Shown: positions 36,901-47,883 of the stretch, piece by piece
Layout of the letters: every line of letters starts with the position of its first letter
Numbering within the stretch: the stretch's first letter is position 1
DNA from: Prunella strophiata
Lineage: Eukaryota > Chordata > Aves > Passeriformes > Prunellidae
Assembly: GCA_036583965.1 (NCBI GenBank)
Contig: JAZBQD010000019.1
Location: forward strand, 434,001-498,000
Length of the DNA stretch: 64,000 nt
Reading direction: 5' to 3'
The notes under the pieces: generated by a model
The model's database searches: none
What the model saw: only the letters and a program-made list of their open reading frames with translations
Told to the model about the DNA's origin: nothing
Translations under genes and position numbers: made by a program

Positions 36901-39709
36901 GTGGGAATGGGGCAGGATTTTGGCTACACTGTCCAACATTCCGTGGTCCAGAAGAGGAGCCAAGGTCAGTCTGGGATGGGAGATTTTGGAGCACCTTTCT
37001 GCAGTCCCTGCTGATGGTTGTGGTGCCAGCTCTGTCTCCTGGGCCAAATTTCCCACCCCTGTCTTAGGTTGGAAATGTGGGTGTGTGTTCTGTCCCCATC
37101 TGTCAGAGGTGGGGCAGCTCTCTGCTGTTCATGGGGCAGTTTTTTCTTTAACTCTCCCACAGCCAATCCTCCCTCCAGGAGAGCTCTGCTGTCCATGGCC
37201 ACTGAGTGTCCCTGCATGGCTGATCAAATTCCATCATCCCACTGGCAGATGCTCTGCCCAGGGCAGGAGCCAAGCATTCCTGCCTGGATAGAATCTGACC
37301 CTGGAACAGCACAGCAGCCTTTGCCCACTGCTGCATTCCCAGAGGAGCAGCTTTCTTCTCCTCTGCTGGATTCCCAGAGGGAGAGCAGGCCCATCTGCAG
37401 CAGCCCTGGAGCTGCAGAGGAAAACTCCCCCCTTGTGCAGGATCCCTGCTCCAGCAGAGCCAGCCCTGGCACTGCAGGAGGGCTGCAGCCACCATGGCAT
37501 GGGGATGGCACTGTGCCACCACCCTGACACACAGGGGGTCAGGTCAGATTCTGACTCTGGCAGTGATTTGTTTTCTTTTTTTGTATTATTGCCTTTGTAT
37601 TTTTAATTTTCCTGGTAAAGAACTGTTATTCCTGCTCCCATATCTTTGCCTGAAAGCCCCTTAATTTCAAAATTATAATAATTCAGAGGGAGGGAGTTTA
37701 CATTTTCCATTTCAGAGGAGGCTCCTGCTTTCCTTAGCAGACACCTGGCTTTTCAAACCAAGATAACCCCAAATCCTGGCTTTGGAGCTCTGGAGAGCTG
37801 TGATTGCTTGGGCTGATCCTACAGCACTTGGGAATCCATTCCACATCAGTGGTGATTAACCAACCCTTCCCAGGAGCTGCTGAGGTGGAAAATGCTGTGA
37901 TTACTGAGCTGATATCCCAGGATTGCTCCTGAAAATCAAATGGGGCCATTTTCCTTGGGCTGATTAGACCAGATATGCAGGACATGTTTAATAAACTGCA
38001 CAACAATCGGGATGACTTGACAGGAAACCTGTGGAAAATGGATTAAGAATTGAAAACTCCAGGAAATGGAGTCTTTGAAAGGGGTGTATTCTGGCAGGGG
38101 GACTGATTTCTGCTGTCCCTGTGCTCCAGAGAAGACTTGGCAGATCCCAGTGACCTCCAGAAGGATAAATCCAAATCTAGTGTTTGGACACTGCAAATTC
38201 CCTGGATTTGTGCAAGGATGGAAATGGTGCTGGTGGGATGAGGAGTGTGGGGGTGCAGGGGGCACTGGGGTGGTCAGGGCACCACGGGAGATTCTCAGCA
38301 TGGTCAGGTGGATGGAAAAACCTTCTTAATTAATGCACTGGTGCTAATTAAAGGCATCATTGCATCTATTGCAAATGAAATCAGTCAGGTTGGGATGTGG
38401 GAATGGGTGGGGAAAGGTTCTGCTGTGGGGCAGGAGGGCTTTGCTCCTTTCCTCCAACTGGTCCTGCTCCTGTTTAACCCTTCCAGACTGGTTCCAAACA
38501 TTCCCATTGATGCTGGATGTGTGTTTGATGTGTGTCCATTATTAAACTTTGATTTTTCAAAGGGAAGCAGCCCAGGCAGAGCAGGAATTCCAAGAAATGC
38601 TGCCACAAAGCCAAGAGCAGGAATGGCCAACTCAACCACATCAGGGAGTGGAATTAAAGAAATTAAATTCCGTGGAAGCTCATTAGGAGGGACAATTAGA
38701 GAGGAGCAGGATCCTGATCTAATGATCTCCAAATAAAAACGAGCACTGACATGGGGGTGATTGGAGCAGAGGCTGTGGGTCAGGCCCTGAATAATTCATT
38801 TATTCCAGAATTTGCGTGCATAGAAATCAGGTGGAGGATATTAAAAACCTTTGAACTAGAAAAGTCTGGCTTTTCCGTGTGTGGGAAAATCCCAGTTTTC
38901 TGTGGTCATTGTCTGAGCCTCTCAGGCTGTGCAAGTTTCTTCCCTCCACGACCTCCCTGAAGAATTGCTCTCTTTTCCCTGGGTTATCTTCAGATCTTAT
39001 CAGGATTGAATGTTTAAATCACCACAACACTTAAAATACAGATAAATTCTTGTTTAGCACCAGTGGCCAGCCAGGATTTTCCCAGAGAATCCCTCCTGAG
39101 GTCTGGGAAGCTGCAGGAGGCTGGGCTGAGTTCAAGGAGCTTCTAATTCTCTGTCCATGAGGCTGCATTTCATTTCTGGCTTTCAAAAAGAGGCAGAGCA
39201 CCACAAGCTCCTGGTTTTGAATAAAAAACTGGCATCAGGCTCTGAGTCTTTCCAGGTATTTTTGTGTTATCTGTGCAGGAAGAGTTGCAGGCAGTTCCAG
39301 AGGAGGTGAGATGGGTTCTGTGCTTTTCCACAACTGTTATTCCCAGGATTTCTGCTTGCTCTGCTAAAAAAAACTTCCAATTTTTTTTTTTTCTTTCCAT
39401 ATTATTTTTCCTGCCTGAATGCCACTTCCCACTCTTCATTTCCAAGCAAGGATTTTTCCAGGGATGTTTTTGTCCCACTTTTTCTGTTTTCACACTGACT
39501 TTTCAATATATGAAATTCAACCAGGAGTTCAGCCACATCCCTTAAGAAAATTCCCACTCTTTCCTAAAGTCCTGCTTCCCTCAGTGATCCAAAGCAGAGT
39601 CCAGGGAACAAGACAGAAAGAGGAGCAACCTCAAACTATTATTCCCAGGCTGCAGGAATTTGGTAATTGCGCAAGTTTCCTGACCAAAAATTGGTTTTCT
39701 AAGTAACTT
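36901..39709. other. Unannotated 2.8-kb stretch
   Basis: No gene is supported. The GC-richer part 37060-37530 stays open in several frames on both strands; the longest (169 codons) begins at a TTG, shows no family motif and is matched by equally long frames on the other strand. T-runs occur at 37569-37580 and 39378-39391. Confidence 0.4.
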
Positions 39710-40263
39710 TTTTAGCAGGAATTTTTCATCTTTCCTGCAGGGAATGAAGGGTTGCCATGGATTTCGTTCACCTGGTGCTCTGGGAATGAATGCAGAGCAC
39801 AAAGTTCCCTGCTCAGGAGGGGATCCTACTTCCAAAATTATCCCAAATTCATCTCCCAGGAAGGCAAAAAGTCACAAACACCCCATAGATGCATTTGCAA
39901 TGCTCTGAGCTTCCCATCTGCTTCCCCATTCAGCCCGAGGCAATTCCCAAAGATCTGAAGGATCTGAGAGACCCTTTGGGAACCTTTTAGTGGGATTTTT
40001 TTCATCTTTCCTGCAGGGAATGAAGGGTTGCCATATATTTGGTTCCCCTGGTGCTCTGGGAATAAACACAGAGTACAAAGTTTGTGTACTCAGGAGGGGA
40101 TCCTACTTCCTAAACGATCCCAAATTCATTTCCCAGGAAGATAAAAGACCACACAAATCCCATGGATGCATTTGCAATGCTCTGAGCTTCCCATCTGCTT
40201 CCCCATTCAGCCCCACTGAGGCAATTCCCAAAGATCTGAAGGATCTGAGAGACCCTTTGGGAG
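39710..40263 (+). repeat. Two-copy tandem duplication, about 276-bp unit
   Basis: Copy 1 (39710-39984) and copy 2 (39985-40263) share CATCTTTCCTGCAGGGAATG, GGTGCTCTGGGAAT, TCAGGAGGGGATCCTACTTC, GCATTTGCAATGCTCTGAGC and AAAGATCTGAAGGATCTGAG in the same order and spacing. Identity looks near 88-90% with a few small indels. The unit is not CR1. Open frames differ between the copies, which argues against coding. Confidence 0.95.
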
Positions 40264-40539
40264 GTTTATGGGTTGTTTTAATGACTAAAGTATTTGTCTG
40301 CGTTATTTCTTATGCAGAGGAGAAAATGAGCCATAAAACCAACTTGATTTTAGTTCATGATCAGTTTGATTTCCAGACGTTATCTGTGTTCAGTTGCCCT
40401 TCTGGGAATTCCTGGAGTTAAAACAGGAATTATTTCTTCAGAAGTCAAGAAGAGTTTCAGGATTTTTTTTGGTAGAGGTGTTCACACCCCTCTCACTCGC
40501 TGGATTTTGCAGGAAAATTTTGGTTTTTCATACAGTAAG

Positions 40540-40660
40540 GTCAAGCTGGACTGGGGCTTGGAGCAACCTGGGATGGTGGAAGGTGCCCAGGGGGTTGGAA
40601 TAAGGGCTTTGAGGTCCTTCCAACCCAATCCATTCTGGGATTCTGGGATTCAGTACAGCT
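40540..40660 (+). mobile_element. CR1 LINE 3' end fragment
   Basis: AGCTGGACTGGGGCTTGGAG, CAACCTGGGATGGTGGAAGG, TGCCCAGGGGGTTGGAATA and GTCCTTCCAACCCAATCC. It lies just before the 180-bp tandem array. Confidence 0.9.
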
Positions 40661-40668
40661 TGGGAAGG

Positions 40669-41203
40669 GACAACCTCCTGAACTATAAGATGAGAATTAA
40701 CTGAATTAGAAAATGGGGACAATTCCTTTGAATTTGAGAAGTTCAGGAGTTGCCTCCTTGCAGGGCTGTCCCAAATCCTCTGGGAGAGCCTGTCCAAGGC
40801 TGGTCCTGAGCCTCCAAACCCCAGGAAGGTCCTATCCATGATCCAAGGATATCTTCCTGAATTATAAGGTGAAAATTAATGGAATTAACAGAATTAAGAG
40901 TTGGAGACCATCCCTCAGAATTTGAGAAGTGCAGGAATTGCCTCCACCATTATCCCAAATCCTCTGGGAGAGCCTGTCCAGGGCTGGTCTTGAGCATCCA
41001 AACCTCAGTCAGGTCCTAGCCATGATCCAAGGACAGCTCCCTGAATTATAAAGTGAGAATTAACTGATTTGTAAACTGGGGACAATTCCTTTGAATTTAG
41101 AAGTTCAGGAGTTTCCTCCTTGCAGGGCTGTCCCAAATCCTCTGTGAGATCCAAGGCTGGTCCTGATCATCTAAACCCGAGGCAGGTCCTGTCCATGATC
41201 CAA
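40669..41203 (+). repeat. Three-copy tandem repeat, about 179-184-bp unit
   Basis: Units start at 40669, 40848 and 41032. Shared landmarks in each: CCTGAATTATAA (or CCTGAACTATAA), GAGAATTAACTGA or variant, TCAGGAGTTGCCTCC or variant, CCCAAATCCTCTG, GGCTGGTCCTGA or variant, and a closing CCATGATCCAA. Copies 1 and 3 look closer to each other than to copy 2 in the middle part (GGGGACAATTCCTTTGAATT). The third copy is a little shorter (about 170 bp). Not CR1 and not recognised. Confidence 0.95.
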
Positions 41204-41789
41204 ACTGAGGGAATATGGAATTCCTCCCATGCCTCTAGAAACCCAAGGAAGTCATTTTAGGGCTGTTTTATGGTGACTTTAAGGAACTTCCTGTGTTCCT
41301 CACCCTGCACATCAGCAATTAAAACTTTAATTACTCCCAGTTCAACTCTGCAGGGCTGAGAGGGTCTTAAAATTAATAAATGTAAAACATCTCCCTCTTT
41401 TTTTTATGGATCCACAGAGCTTGGCCATGGGCAAGTCACTTAACCTCCCTGCCTTGTTCTTGTCATCTATAAAATCCATAAAATCCATAAAATCCAACTA
41501 ATCATTGCATCTGAGGAATATTGGGGGAATTAATGTGCTTTGAAGGTGAGAAGTGGGTTATGAATAGTGAGCAGAGCAGAGGAGAAAGGAAAAAAAAGAA
41601 GAGAAAACCTTCCCCAAACCAAAAATTGTTTGATCTCTGCTAATGGAAGTGCTGGCATGGTGTTATGGAAATTTAGGGTAGGAAAAAGGTTTTTAAGGAG
41701 TCATTTATTAATTTGTGTTTTCTTTGAATTTCTACTGGTGTTTTATGCTACCAGCACCTCTTTGGAAGGGGTTGGGCCCCGTGTTTGAA
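41204..41789. other. Unannotated stretch with a 9-bp repeat
   Basis: Three units of ATAAAATCC lie at 41469-41497. Nothing else recognised. Confidence 0.5.
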
Positions 41790-42018
41790 GAGGTTTATTG
41801 GGAAGAGGTTTAGGTTGGATATTGGGGAAAATTTCTTCATGGAAAGGATTGTCCAGACCTGGCACTGGTGGAGTCCCCATTCCTGGAGGGATTTGAAATC
41901 CACGTGGATGTGGCACTTGGGGACAGGGCTCAGTGGTGGCCTTAGCAGTGCTGGGAATGGTTGGACTCCAGGATCTTGAAGAGCTTTTCCAACCTCAATA
42001 ATTCCATAATTCCTGCTC
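41790..42018 (+). mobile_element. CR1 LINE 3' fragment
   Basis: TTTAGGTTGGATATTGGGG, AAATTTCTTCATGGAAAGG, GGCACTGGTGGAGTCCCC, GATGTGGCACTTGGGGACA, GGTTGGACTCCAGGATCTTG and GAGCTTTTCCAACCTCAATA. This is the branch with GGCACTTGGGGACA, shared with 59495 and 63205. Confidence 0.92.
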
Positions 42019-42086
42019 CTCCCCATCCCTGATTTCCCAGCTGTTTCATTAAACCCCACAATGCCAAAAATTCAAAGCCATTCCTA

Positions 42087-42500
42087 TTTTTTGTTGTGTG
42101 GTGGTGTCCAGAACAAGGATCACAGATGTTGAGTTTTTAGGTATATTTTGATTTTTAAATTTATTTTAATTTTATTTTTGTCTTTATTTTGGTTCTTATT
42201 TTGATTATTGATTTTTTTATTCTTATTTTGATTATTGATTTTGATTTTAATTTCTGATTTTGAGTCCTACAAGGTCATTAAATAGACAGGGAACTGATGA
42301 AAGTACAAAATTTTGGTAGAAGCTGCCTGGAAGTGCTAAAAAAATGAATGGATGTGGCACTTCAAAATATCTTTTAATGAGCATGGGGGGTGTTTAAATA
42401 AAAGATTGGATTTGATCTTGGATATCTTGGAGACCTTTTTGGTTTTGACCTTGGAGATCTTTTCCAGCCTAATGATTCCATAATTCCATGATGGAAGAGA
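42087..42500 (+). repeat. Chimeric CR1-tailed repeat, copy 1
   Basis: Opens TTTTTTGTTGTGTGGTGGTG and TCCAGAACAAGGATCA, passes through T-rich text with an internal 29-bp duplication (TTCTTATTTTGATTATTGAT twice), then GACAGGGAACTGATGAAAGT and GCCTGGAAGTGCTAAAAAAA, and ends in a diverged CR1 tail (GAGATCTTTTCCAGCC). The same non-CR1 and CR1 parts in the same order recur at 44866-45175. Confidence 0.75.
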
Positions 42501-43017
42501 AAGTTGTTGGTGGTATTTTTTCTTTAATTTTTTTTTTTTAATCAATTACCAGCCTGTTTTTCATTTTCCAAATGTTCTTTGTGAAGAAATAAGGGAAGGA
42601 CCAAAATTCCTGCTGTGCCATCAGGTTTCCTGCTTGTGCCATTCCCAGTCACGGGCAGCGTGTTGAGTCTTTGGAGAGGAGAATTTCCGTGTCTTCCTGA
42701 GGAATTCTCATGGAAACACGGCACATTTGTGGGGAGAACACAGATCAAATACCTCTGGAAGAAAGGAGAAAGGGTGACTCACGCCCAGATCCTCTCCCAC
42801 AGCACATTTCCAGCCCTGTCTCTGGTAGTGACGTCAAAAATCTGAATCATTTCTGCCTTAAAAAAGCCGAATTTGGGAGCTGCCGGCGCTGCCTTTCCGG
42901 CTGTGTCACAGTGAGTCACCATCACTGGGCTGTCACTGGCATCCCGCAGGAATTGCATCCACAATTCCCACTTCTTGTCTTGGATAGTCATTCATTATTA
43001 AAAAGCACTTCAGAGAG
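42501..43017. other. Unannotated stretch
   Basis: T-run at 42531-42539; nothing else recognised. Segment 42870-42960 has CpGs (GCCGGCGCTGCC). Confidence 0.4.
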
Positions 43018-43150
43018 TCATGGTTTGGGTTGAAAGGGACCTAAAAGATCATCTCATTTCAATCCTTGCCACGCTCAGGGACAACTTCCATGATCCCAGA
43101 TTTCTCCATCCAGCCAGGCCTTGGATACTTCCAGGGATCCAGGGACACTT
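43018..43150 (-). mobile_element. CR1 LINE 3' end fragment
   Basis: GTCATGGTTTGGGTTGAAAG, GACCTAAAAGATCATCTCA, CAGCCAGGCCTTGGATACTT and CCAGGGATCCAGGGACAC, reversed CR1 tail. Confidence 0.88.
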
Positions 43151-43375
43151 GCCCATGTCTGTGAGTGAGGAAAAATTAAAATTAAGTCAAGTTACTACTG
43201 GTATTTCATATATTTTTTTAAAGGTGTTTAAACACTACTGTGCCTTTTGCAGTAATTCCCACTTCTATCCCACCTTTTTTTTCCTTTGGAAAATGATCTT
43301 GGAGCTTCAGAAGCCTGGAAAAGGCTCTCCATGTTCATGTGCAGCAGCACAATGCCCCCGTTCAGGGGATTCTCT

Positions 43376-43751
43376 GAGGCACAAGGGGAGGTTGGGATTT
43401 TCCAAGCTGCTGAACCTCCTAGACCCCATGTGGGCTCTCAATCAGATCCAAATGTTTAGGCACACCCAGAATTCCTGGGAGAATTGGAATACTGGAATAG
43501 AAATGCAGGAGTCCTGACCAGGATGTTAAAGCTGGAGCTGTGTTTCTTCTCATGACCTGTAGGGAAATGAGGCACAAGGGGAGGTTGGGATTTTCAGAGC
43601 TGCTGAACCTCCCAGACCCCGTGTGGGCTCTCAATCAGATCCAAATATTTAGGGCACACCCAGAATTCCTAGAAGAGCTGGGAAGAGAAATCCAGGAGTC
43701 CTGACCAGGATGTTAAAGCTGGAGCTGGTTTTTCACAATCTGTAGGGAAAT
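43376..43751 (+). repeat. Two-copy tandem duplication, about 193-bp unit
   Basis: Copies start at 43376 and 43569 with GAGGCACAAGGGGAGGTTGG. Both carry GTGGGCTCTCAATCAGATCC, CACACCCAGAATTCCT and GAGTCCTGACCAGGATGTTA, and close with CTGTAGGGAAAT. Identity looks above 90%. Not CR1. Confidence 0.95.
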
Positions 43752-44754
43752 CTCCTTCAGCTGAATAAAACTGAAGCTTTCAGCTGAGTTCCTGTTCCGA
43801 ACAGGGATGATTTCCTGGAGGCCACAGGATTGATGATTGATGATTTCCCGGAGTTTGGAAGAGTTTGGGAGTGGCAGACTTGATCTGTGCTCTGGAAGGG
43901 GTGTGGCAAACACATTCCCATGGTTTTTCCATGGAATGCTCCATCTTTTTTGGTGCTAAATCAGAAAATAATCCATTTTGGGGCAGTAAGGCAGCACCAG
44001 GTTGGGGTTTGGACACCTCAGTGAGCAGCTGCTCCTTATGGAATGTCAGCCCATCCCCACTGGAAACTGGGACATTTTCTGCTCCATTAGGGTAAATTTT
44101 GGGATAGGGAACAGGGCTGACAACGATCTGCTCTGAGCATCTGCTGGAGCTGGAAAATATCTGATGGTGGGAATGTCCCATCTCCTTCTGCAGCAGATTC
44201 TGGTCAAGGACTGGGAATAATTCTCCAGCTGCTGTATTGGGAAAGGCAGAGCTGTTTGTGGGTGTTTTCCATGAACATTTGATTTCCCAAGTGGGATGAT
44301 TCTGTGGGGGGATTCCAGGCAGCAGCAGGAATTGTTGGATAGGGGGGTCTGGGATGCATCAAGAGGAGAAATTGGAGAGGAGATGCACTGGGAACATCTC
44401 ATCTCAATTTTCTTGCTTGGCTCATGGAATCCAGGAAGGATTTAGTGTACTGGGCATGGAAAACTCCTTTCCATGGTCCATAAATTCCAGGATTCTCACT
44501 GGAATCCTGGACTTGAAGCTCCTGCAGGATCATGAGCTGGATCTGCTCAGATTGGGAGGTCCCATAAGTGATGGACACTGGAGCATGGCTTCTCCTTGGA
44601 GTTTTGGGATAAATGGGAAGCCAGATGAGGTCTTTGGAAGCATCACTGGCAGCAGCTGGGATCCAGCCATGATCCCACTGAGCAGGGATTTGTGTCCATG
44701 CAAACCCCTGAGGGCTTTCGCCTCTCTGCCATTTGGCCTCAGGTTGCACCACAG
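43752..44754. other. Unannotated stretch
   Basis: No repeat or gene recognised. Open frames of 117-238 codons overlap each other on both strands here and run into CR1, so none is convincing. Confidence 0.4.
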
Positions 44755-44863
44755 GAAGTTCAGGTCGGATATTTGGAAAAATTCTTCACTCAGAGTGAAG
44801 AATTGGAACAAACTCCTTAGGGAAGTGGTGGAGTCCCTATCCCTGGAAGTGTTCAGAAGTGGG
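44755..44863 (+). mobile_element. CR1 LINE fragment broken by the chimeric repeat
   Basis: GTTCAGGTCGGATATTTGG, AAAATTCTTCACTCAGAGTG, AAGTGGTGGAGTCCC and CCCTGGAAGTGTTCAGAAG are CR1. The text then stops at a T-run, and CR1 resumes about 150 bp later with CCTGGAAGTGTTTAAAAAAA, so the words CCTGGAAGTGTT appear on both sides of the inserted part. Confidence 0.85.
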
Positions 44864-44865
44864 TT

Positions 44866-45175
44866 TTTTTTGTTGTGTGATGGTGTCCAGAGCAAGTATC
44901 AAAGATTTGGACTATTTAAGCAGATTTTGATTTTAAATTCCATAATTATTTTAAATTCAATAATACACATAATTGTGTATTCATTAAATATACAGGGAAC
45001 TGATGAAAGTAAAAAATTTTGGGAAAAGCTGCTGTCCTGCCTGGAAGTGTTTAAAAAAATGCATGGATGAGACACTTCATGCTATGGTTAAATGGCTGTG
45101 GGGGTGCTGGGCAAAGGTTGGACTTGATGAACTTGAAGGTGTTTTCCATCCTTAATGATGCCATGCTGGAAGAGA
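44866..45175 (+). repeat. Chimeric CR1-tailed repeat, copy 2
   Basis: Shares TTTTTTGTTGTGTGATGGTG, TCCAGAGCAAGTATCA, TACAGGGAACTGATGAAAGT and the TTTTGGGAAAAGCTGC region with 42087-42500, then a better kept CR1 tail (GTTGGACTTGATGAAC, GTGTTTTCCATCC). Unlike copy 1 it is preceded by CR1, so it looks like a segment inserted within a CR1 copy, or a family that carries a CR1 tail. Confidence 0.75.
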
Positions 45176-45319
45176 AGATGGAAATGGGACTATCATTAAA
45201 TTTTCTGTTTTTGAAATGTTCCATGGGAAGAAAAAAGGGAAGGAAGAAATTCCTGTGCCATCAAAAGGTGCAAAATCCTGGTAATATTTTGCCCGATTTG
45301 GCAATCCTTGCTGAGATTC

Positions 45320-45600
45320 CTTGGAGTCATCTAATCCCAGTTCCCTGCTCCAGCAGGGCCATCCCAGAGCTCAGGGCACAGGGTTGTGTCCAGGTGGTTC
45401 TGGAATATTCCAGGCAGGAGACTCCAGCCCCTCTCTGGGATCTGTTCCACCTGCCCAGGGCAGGAGTTCTGCCTCCTGTGCCAGGGGAATCCCTGGGATC
45501 AATCCCTGCCCGTTCCTCTGGTGCATTTCTATCCCTGCAGACAGGGATAGAAGGAAATTATTTGGGATTTTGGAAGTGCCACAGTTAAGTGGGATCAAGG
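45320..45600 (-). mobile_element. CR1 LINE fragment, GATTGTGTCCAGG branch
   Basis: GGAGTCATCTAATCCCAGTT, CCCTGCTCCAGCAGGGCC, GGGTTGTGTCCAGGTGGTTC, GGAATATTCCAGGCAGGAG and CTCTCTGGGATCTGTTCC. The same branch occurs at 54403-55035. The right edge is uncertain; the part after 45470 is weak. Confidence 0.85.
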
Positions 45601-45711
45601 AATCATCAAGGAATCCTCAAGGAAAGGCTTTGGAATTGGAGGGGAGCATTGCAGAGCCCTCAACCCTTCATATCCCAACTGATCCATTGTTTTCATGGCA
45701 ATACCACGTCC

Positions 45712-45782
45712 AAAAGGGGATAAATCAGAGGGAAATTATCTGGTAAATCAGATAAAAAGGGATAAATCAGAGGGAAATTATT
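45712..45782 (+). repeat. Short direct duplication
   Basis: GGGATAAATCAGAGGGAAAT occurs twice about 43 bp apart, with AAATCAGATAAAAA between the copies. Confidence 0.85.
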
Positions 45783-46337
45783 GTGAGGAGAGAGAAATCC
45801 CAGCATCTGGAATTAGCAAAGCATTGCTGAAAGGAAAAGAAATGAGGAATGTGGATTAAAGCCTGGGGATGAGGAGGGATTTGGATGATATCAAAAGATA
45901 AGATCCCCTATTAGCTGATAAATAACCTTTGTGTTCATCACCTCTGGGAGCCAGGTTTGGATTTTAGGATAATTCAATATTTTCTTGGGGCATTTACTGA
46001 GGAAAAAGCCCTGAAACTTATAATAAATAAATGATAATAATTATAATAAATTGTTATAATTAAACTTCAGGATGAATCGAGGCGTTGTGGACAGAAATCT
46101 GCTCATTTGTGCCCAACTGTAACATTTTGTTAGCACAGGATCTGCTAATTTATATCAATTTATTTCCCAAAAATTTATAATTTATGGGAATATTGCCCAT
46201 TATGGACATTTCTTTTGGAATGAAACAAACAATCCTGACAATAATGGAGCAAGGGGGAGGTTTTGATATCCATGGATGCAACTGAGCTCTTAATGAAGAC
46301 AACTTCAGTTAATTTAAGATGTCAGAGCTGTTTGTAA
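45783..46337. other. Unannotated AT-rich stretch
   Basis: Very AT-rich around 46015-46060 (TAATAAATAAATGATAATAA). No gene or repeat family recognised. Confidence 0.4.
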
Positions 46338-46810
46338 TGAAAAGATGGAAGGGAGAAAAAATGACAGAAAAGGATGAAAAGGTGGAAAAATGAAAAAAAA
46401 GGAGGAAAAAGAAGCAAAGAGGAGGAAAAGGGAGCAAAGAGGAGAAAAAGGATGGAAAAAGAACAAAAATAAGAATAAAGAAAAAAGAAAGAGAAAGAAA
46501 GAACAAAAAGAGAAAGAAAATGTGAAAAAGGAGAAAAAAAGAATAAAGGAGGGAAAATGAAAAAAGAGGAATAGGAAAAAAAGGAGAGGAAAAAGGAGAA
46601 AAAAGGAAGAAATGAAGAAAAATGAGGAAAAGGAGAAAAAAAGGAGGAGTAGAGGGAAAAAAGAAAAAAATGAGAGACAAGGAAAAGAAAAGGAAGAAAA
46701 AGAGAAAAGGAGAAGGAATAGGAAAAGAAAATAAGAAAATAAGAAAAAAAAGAATAAAACAAGGGAAGAAGGAGGAAAAAGGAAGAAAATGGATGAAAAA
46801 GGAAAAAAAC
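46338..46810 (+). repeat. Polypurine tract 1 (GA-rich, about 470 bp)
   Basis: Almost all A and G on the plus strand, built from GGAAAAAGGAGAAAAA-type units with scattered T and very rare C. The reverse strand therefore shows three overlapping frames of 216-248 codons made of F, S, L and P, and the plus strand lysine-arginine frames; none is a gene. Long mirror-like purine runs can form triplex DNA. Confidence 0.95.
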
Positions 46811-47424
46811 AACCTGGTAAACCCAAATATTTGTGCAGAGGAAGAGTGAGGGACACTTGCCAACCAGATTGGCTGGGATTTGGTGTGTCCAGAGGGGAGA
46901 AGGAGAGGTTTGGAGCAGGGAAATGTGGAGCTGACAGCTGGGAAGGACTTTGGGATCCCAAAATTCCACCAAAAAAGGGGGAAAACCCCCAAAAGGCAGC
47001 TGAGAAATTCATAGAAAATCCAGTGAAATGTGGATGGGAAAGGAGGCAGCGGTGCAGCAAATCCTGTGTGAAATAAACACTATAATGTCATTTTTGGCTG
47101 GGTAAAATTGGAGTTTTTACAGGCAAAAAGCAGCTGGAGAATTATCCAGAATTATTCTGTTCCTTGGGGTTTTAATTAACCTTTGGTGCCCTGATCCCAA
47201 CTCCACCTGTCCTGGAATTCTGATCCTGAGGAAGAGAATGGGAAGGGAGAAGTTTCCAATTTGTCTCTCCTCGTTTGCTATCAGAGCCAATTGTTTCTTT
47301 TTAATTTAGGGAGGGGAGAGAAAACCTCTCCCTGTGAAGGTGGAAAAGCTCATTTACACAAAGGTTTAATAAAATAACACCTGATGCAAGGAGGGAAAAA
47401 TGATTGAATTCCAAGGAGCAACAG
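46811..47424. other. Spacer between polypurine tracts
   Basis: Ordinary mixed sequence of about 600 bp without recognised genes or repeats. Confidence 0.4.
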
Positions 47425-47883
47425 GACAAGGAAAGAGGAGGAGAAAAAGAGGAAAAAGGAGGAAAAAAGGAGGAAAAAGAGGGGGAAAGGAGGAAAAAAG
47501 AAGAAAAATGGAGGAAAAAGGAGAGAAAAGAGGAGAAAAAGGAAGGAAAATGAGAAGGGAGAATAGAGGAAGGAAAGAGGAGAAGAAAGGAGGAAAAAGG
47601 AGCAAAGAGGAGAAAAAGAGAAAAAAGGGGGAAAAAAAGGAAAAAGGGAGGGAAAGGAGAAAAAAAGACAATGAAGGAAAAAGGAGAGGAAAGAGAAGAA
47701 AAAAAGAAGGAAAATGAGTGGAAGGGAGAATAGAGGAAGGAAAGAGGAGGAAAAAGGAGCAAAGAGGAGAAAAAAGGAAGGAAAATGAGTAAAAAGGAGA
47801 ATAAAGGAAGACAAAGAAAAAAAAAAAGGGGGGGGGTAAAAAGGAGAAAGTAAGAGAAAAAAAGAGTAAAAAGGAGAATAAAG
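47425..47883 (+). repeat. Polypurine tract 2 (GA-rich, about 460 bp)
   Basis: Same strand bias and similar vocabulary to tract 1 (GGAGGAAAAAGGAGCAAAGA occurs here more than once). An internal duplication of GGGAGAATAGAGGAAGGAAA is seen near 47559 and 47726. It ends in an A-run and GGGGGGGG at about 47819-47836. Confidence 0.95.

Noticed and set aside
37018..37527. 169-codon plus-strand frame in a GC-richer patch
   Set aside because: It begins at a TTG, has no family motif, and minus-strand frames of about 100-124 codons overlap it, as expected from low stop density alone.
44354..45070. 238-codon plus-strand frame
   Set aside because: It runs through a CR1 fragment and the chimeric repeat, with overlapping frames on the other strand.
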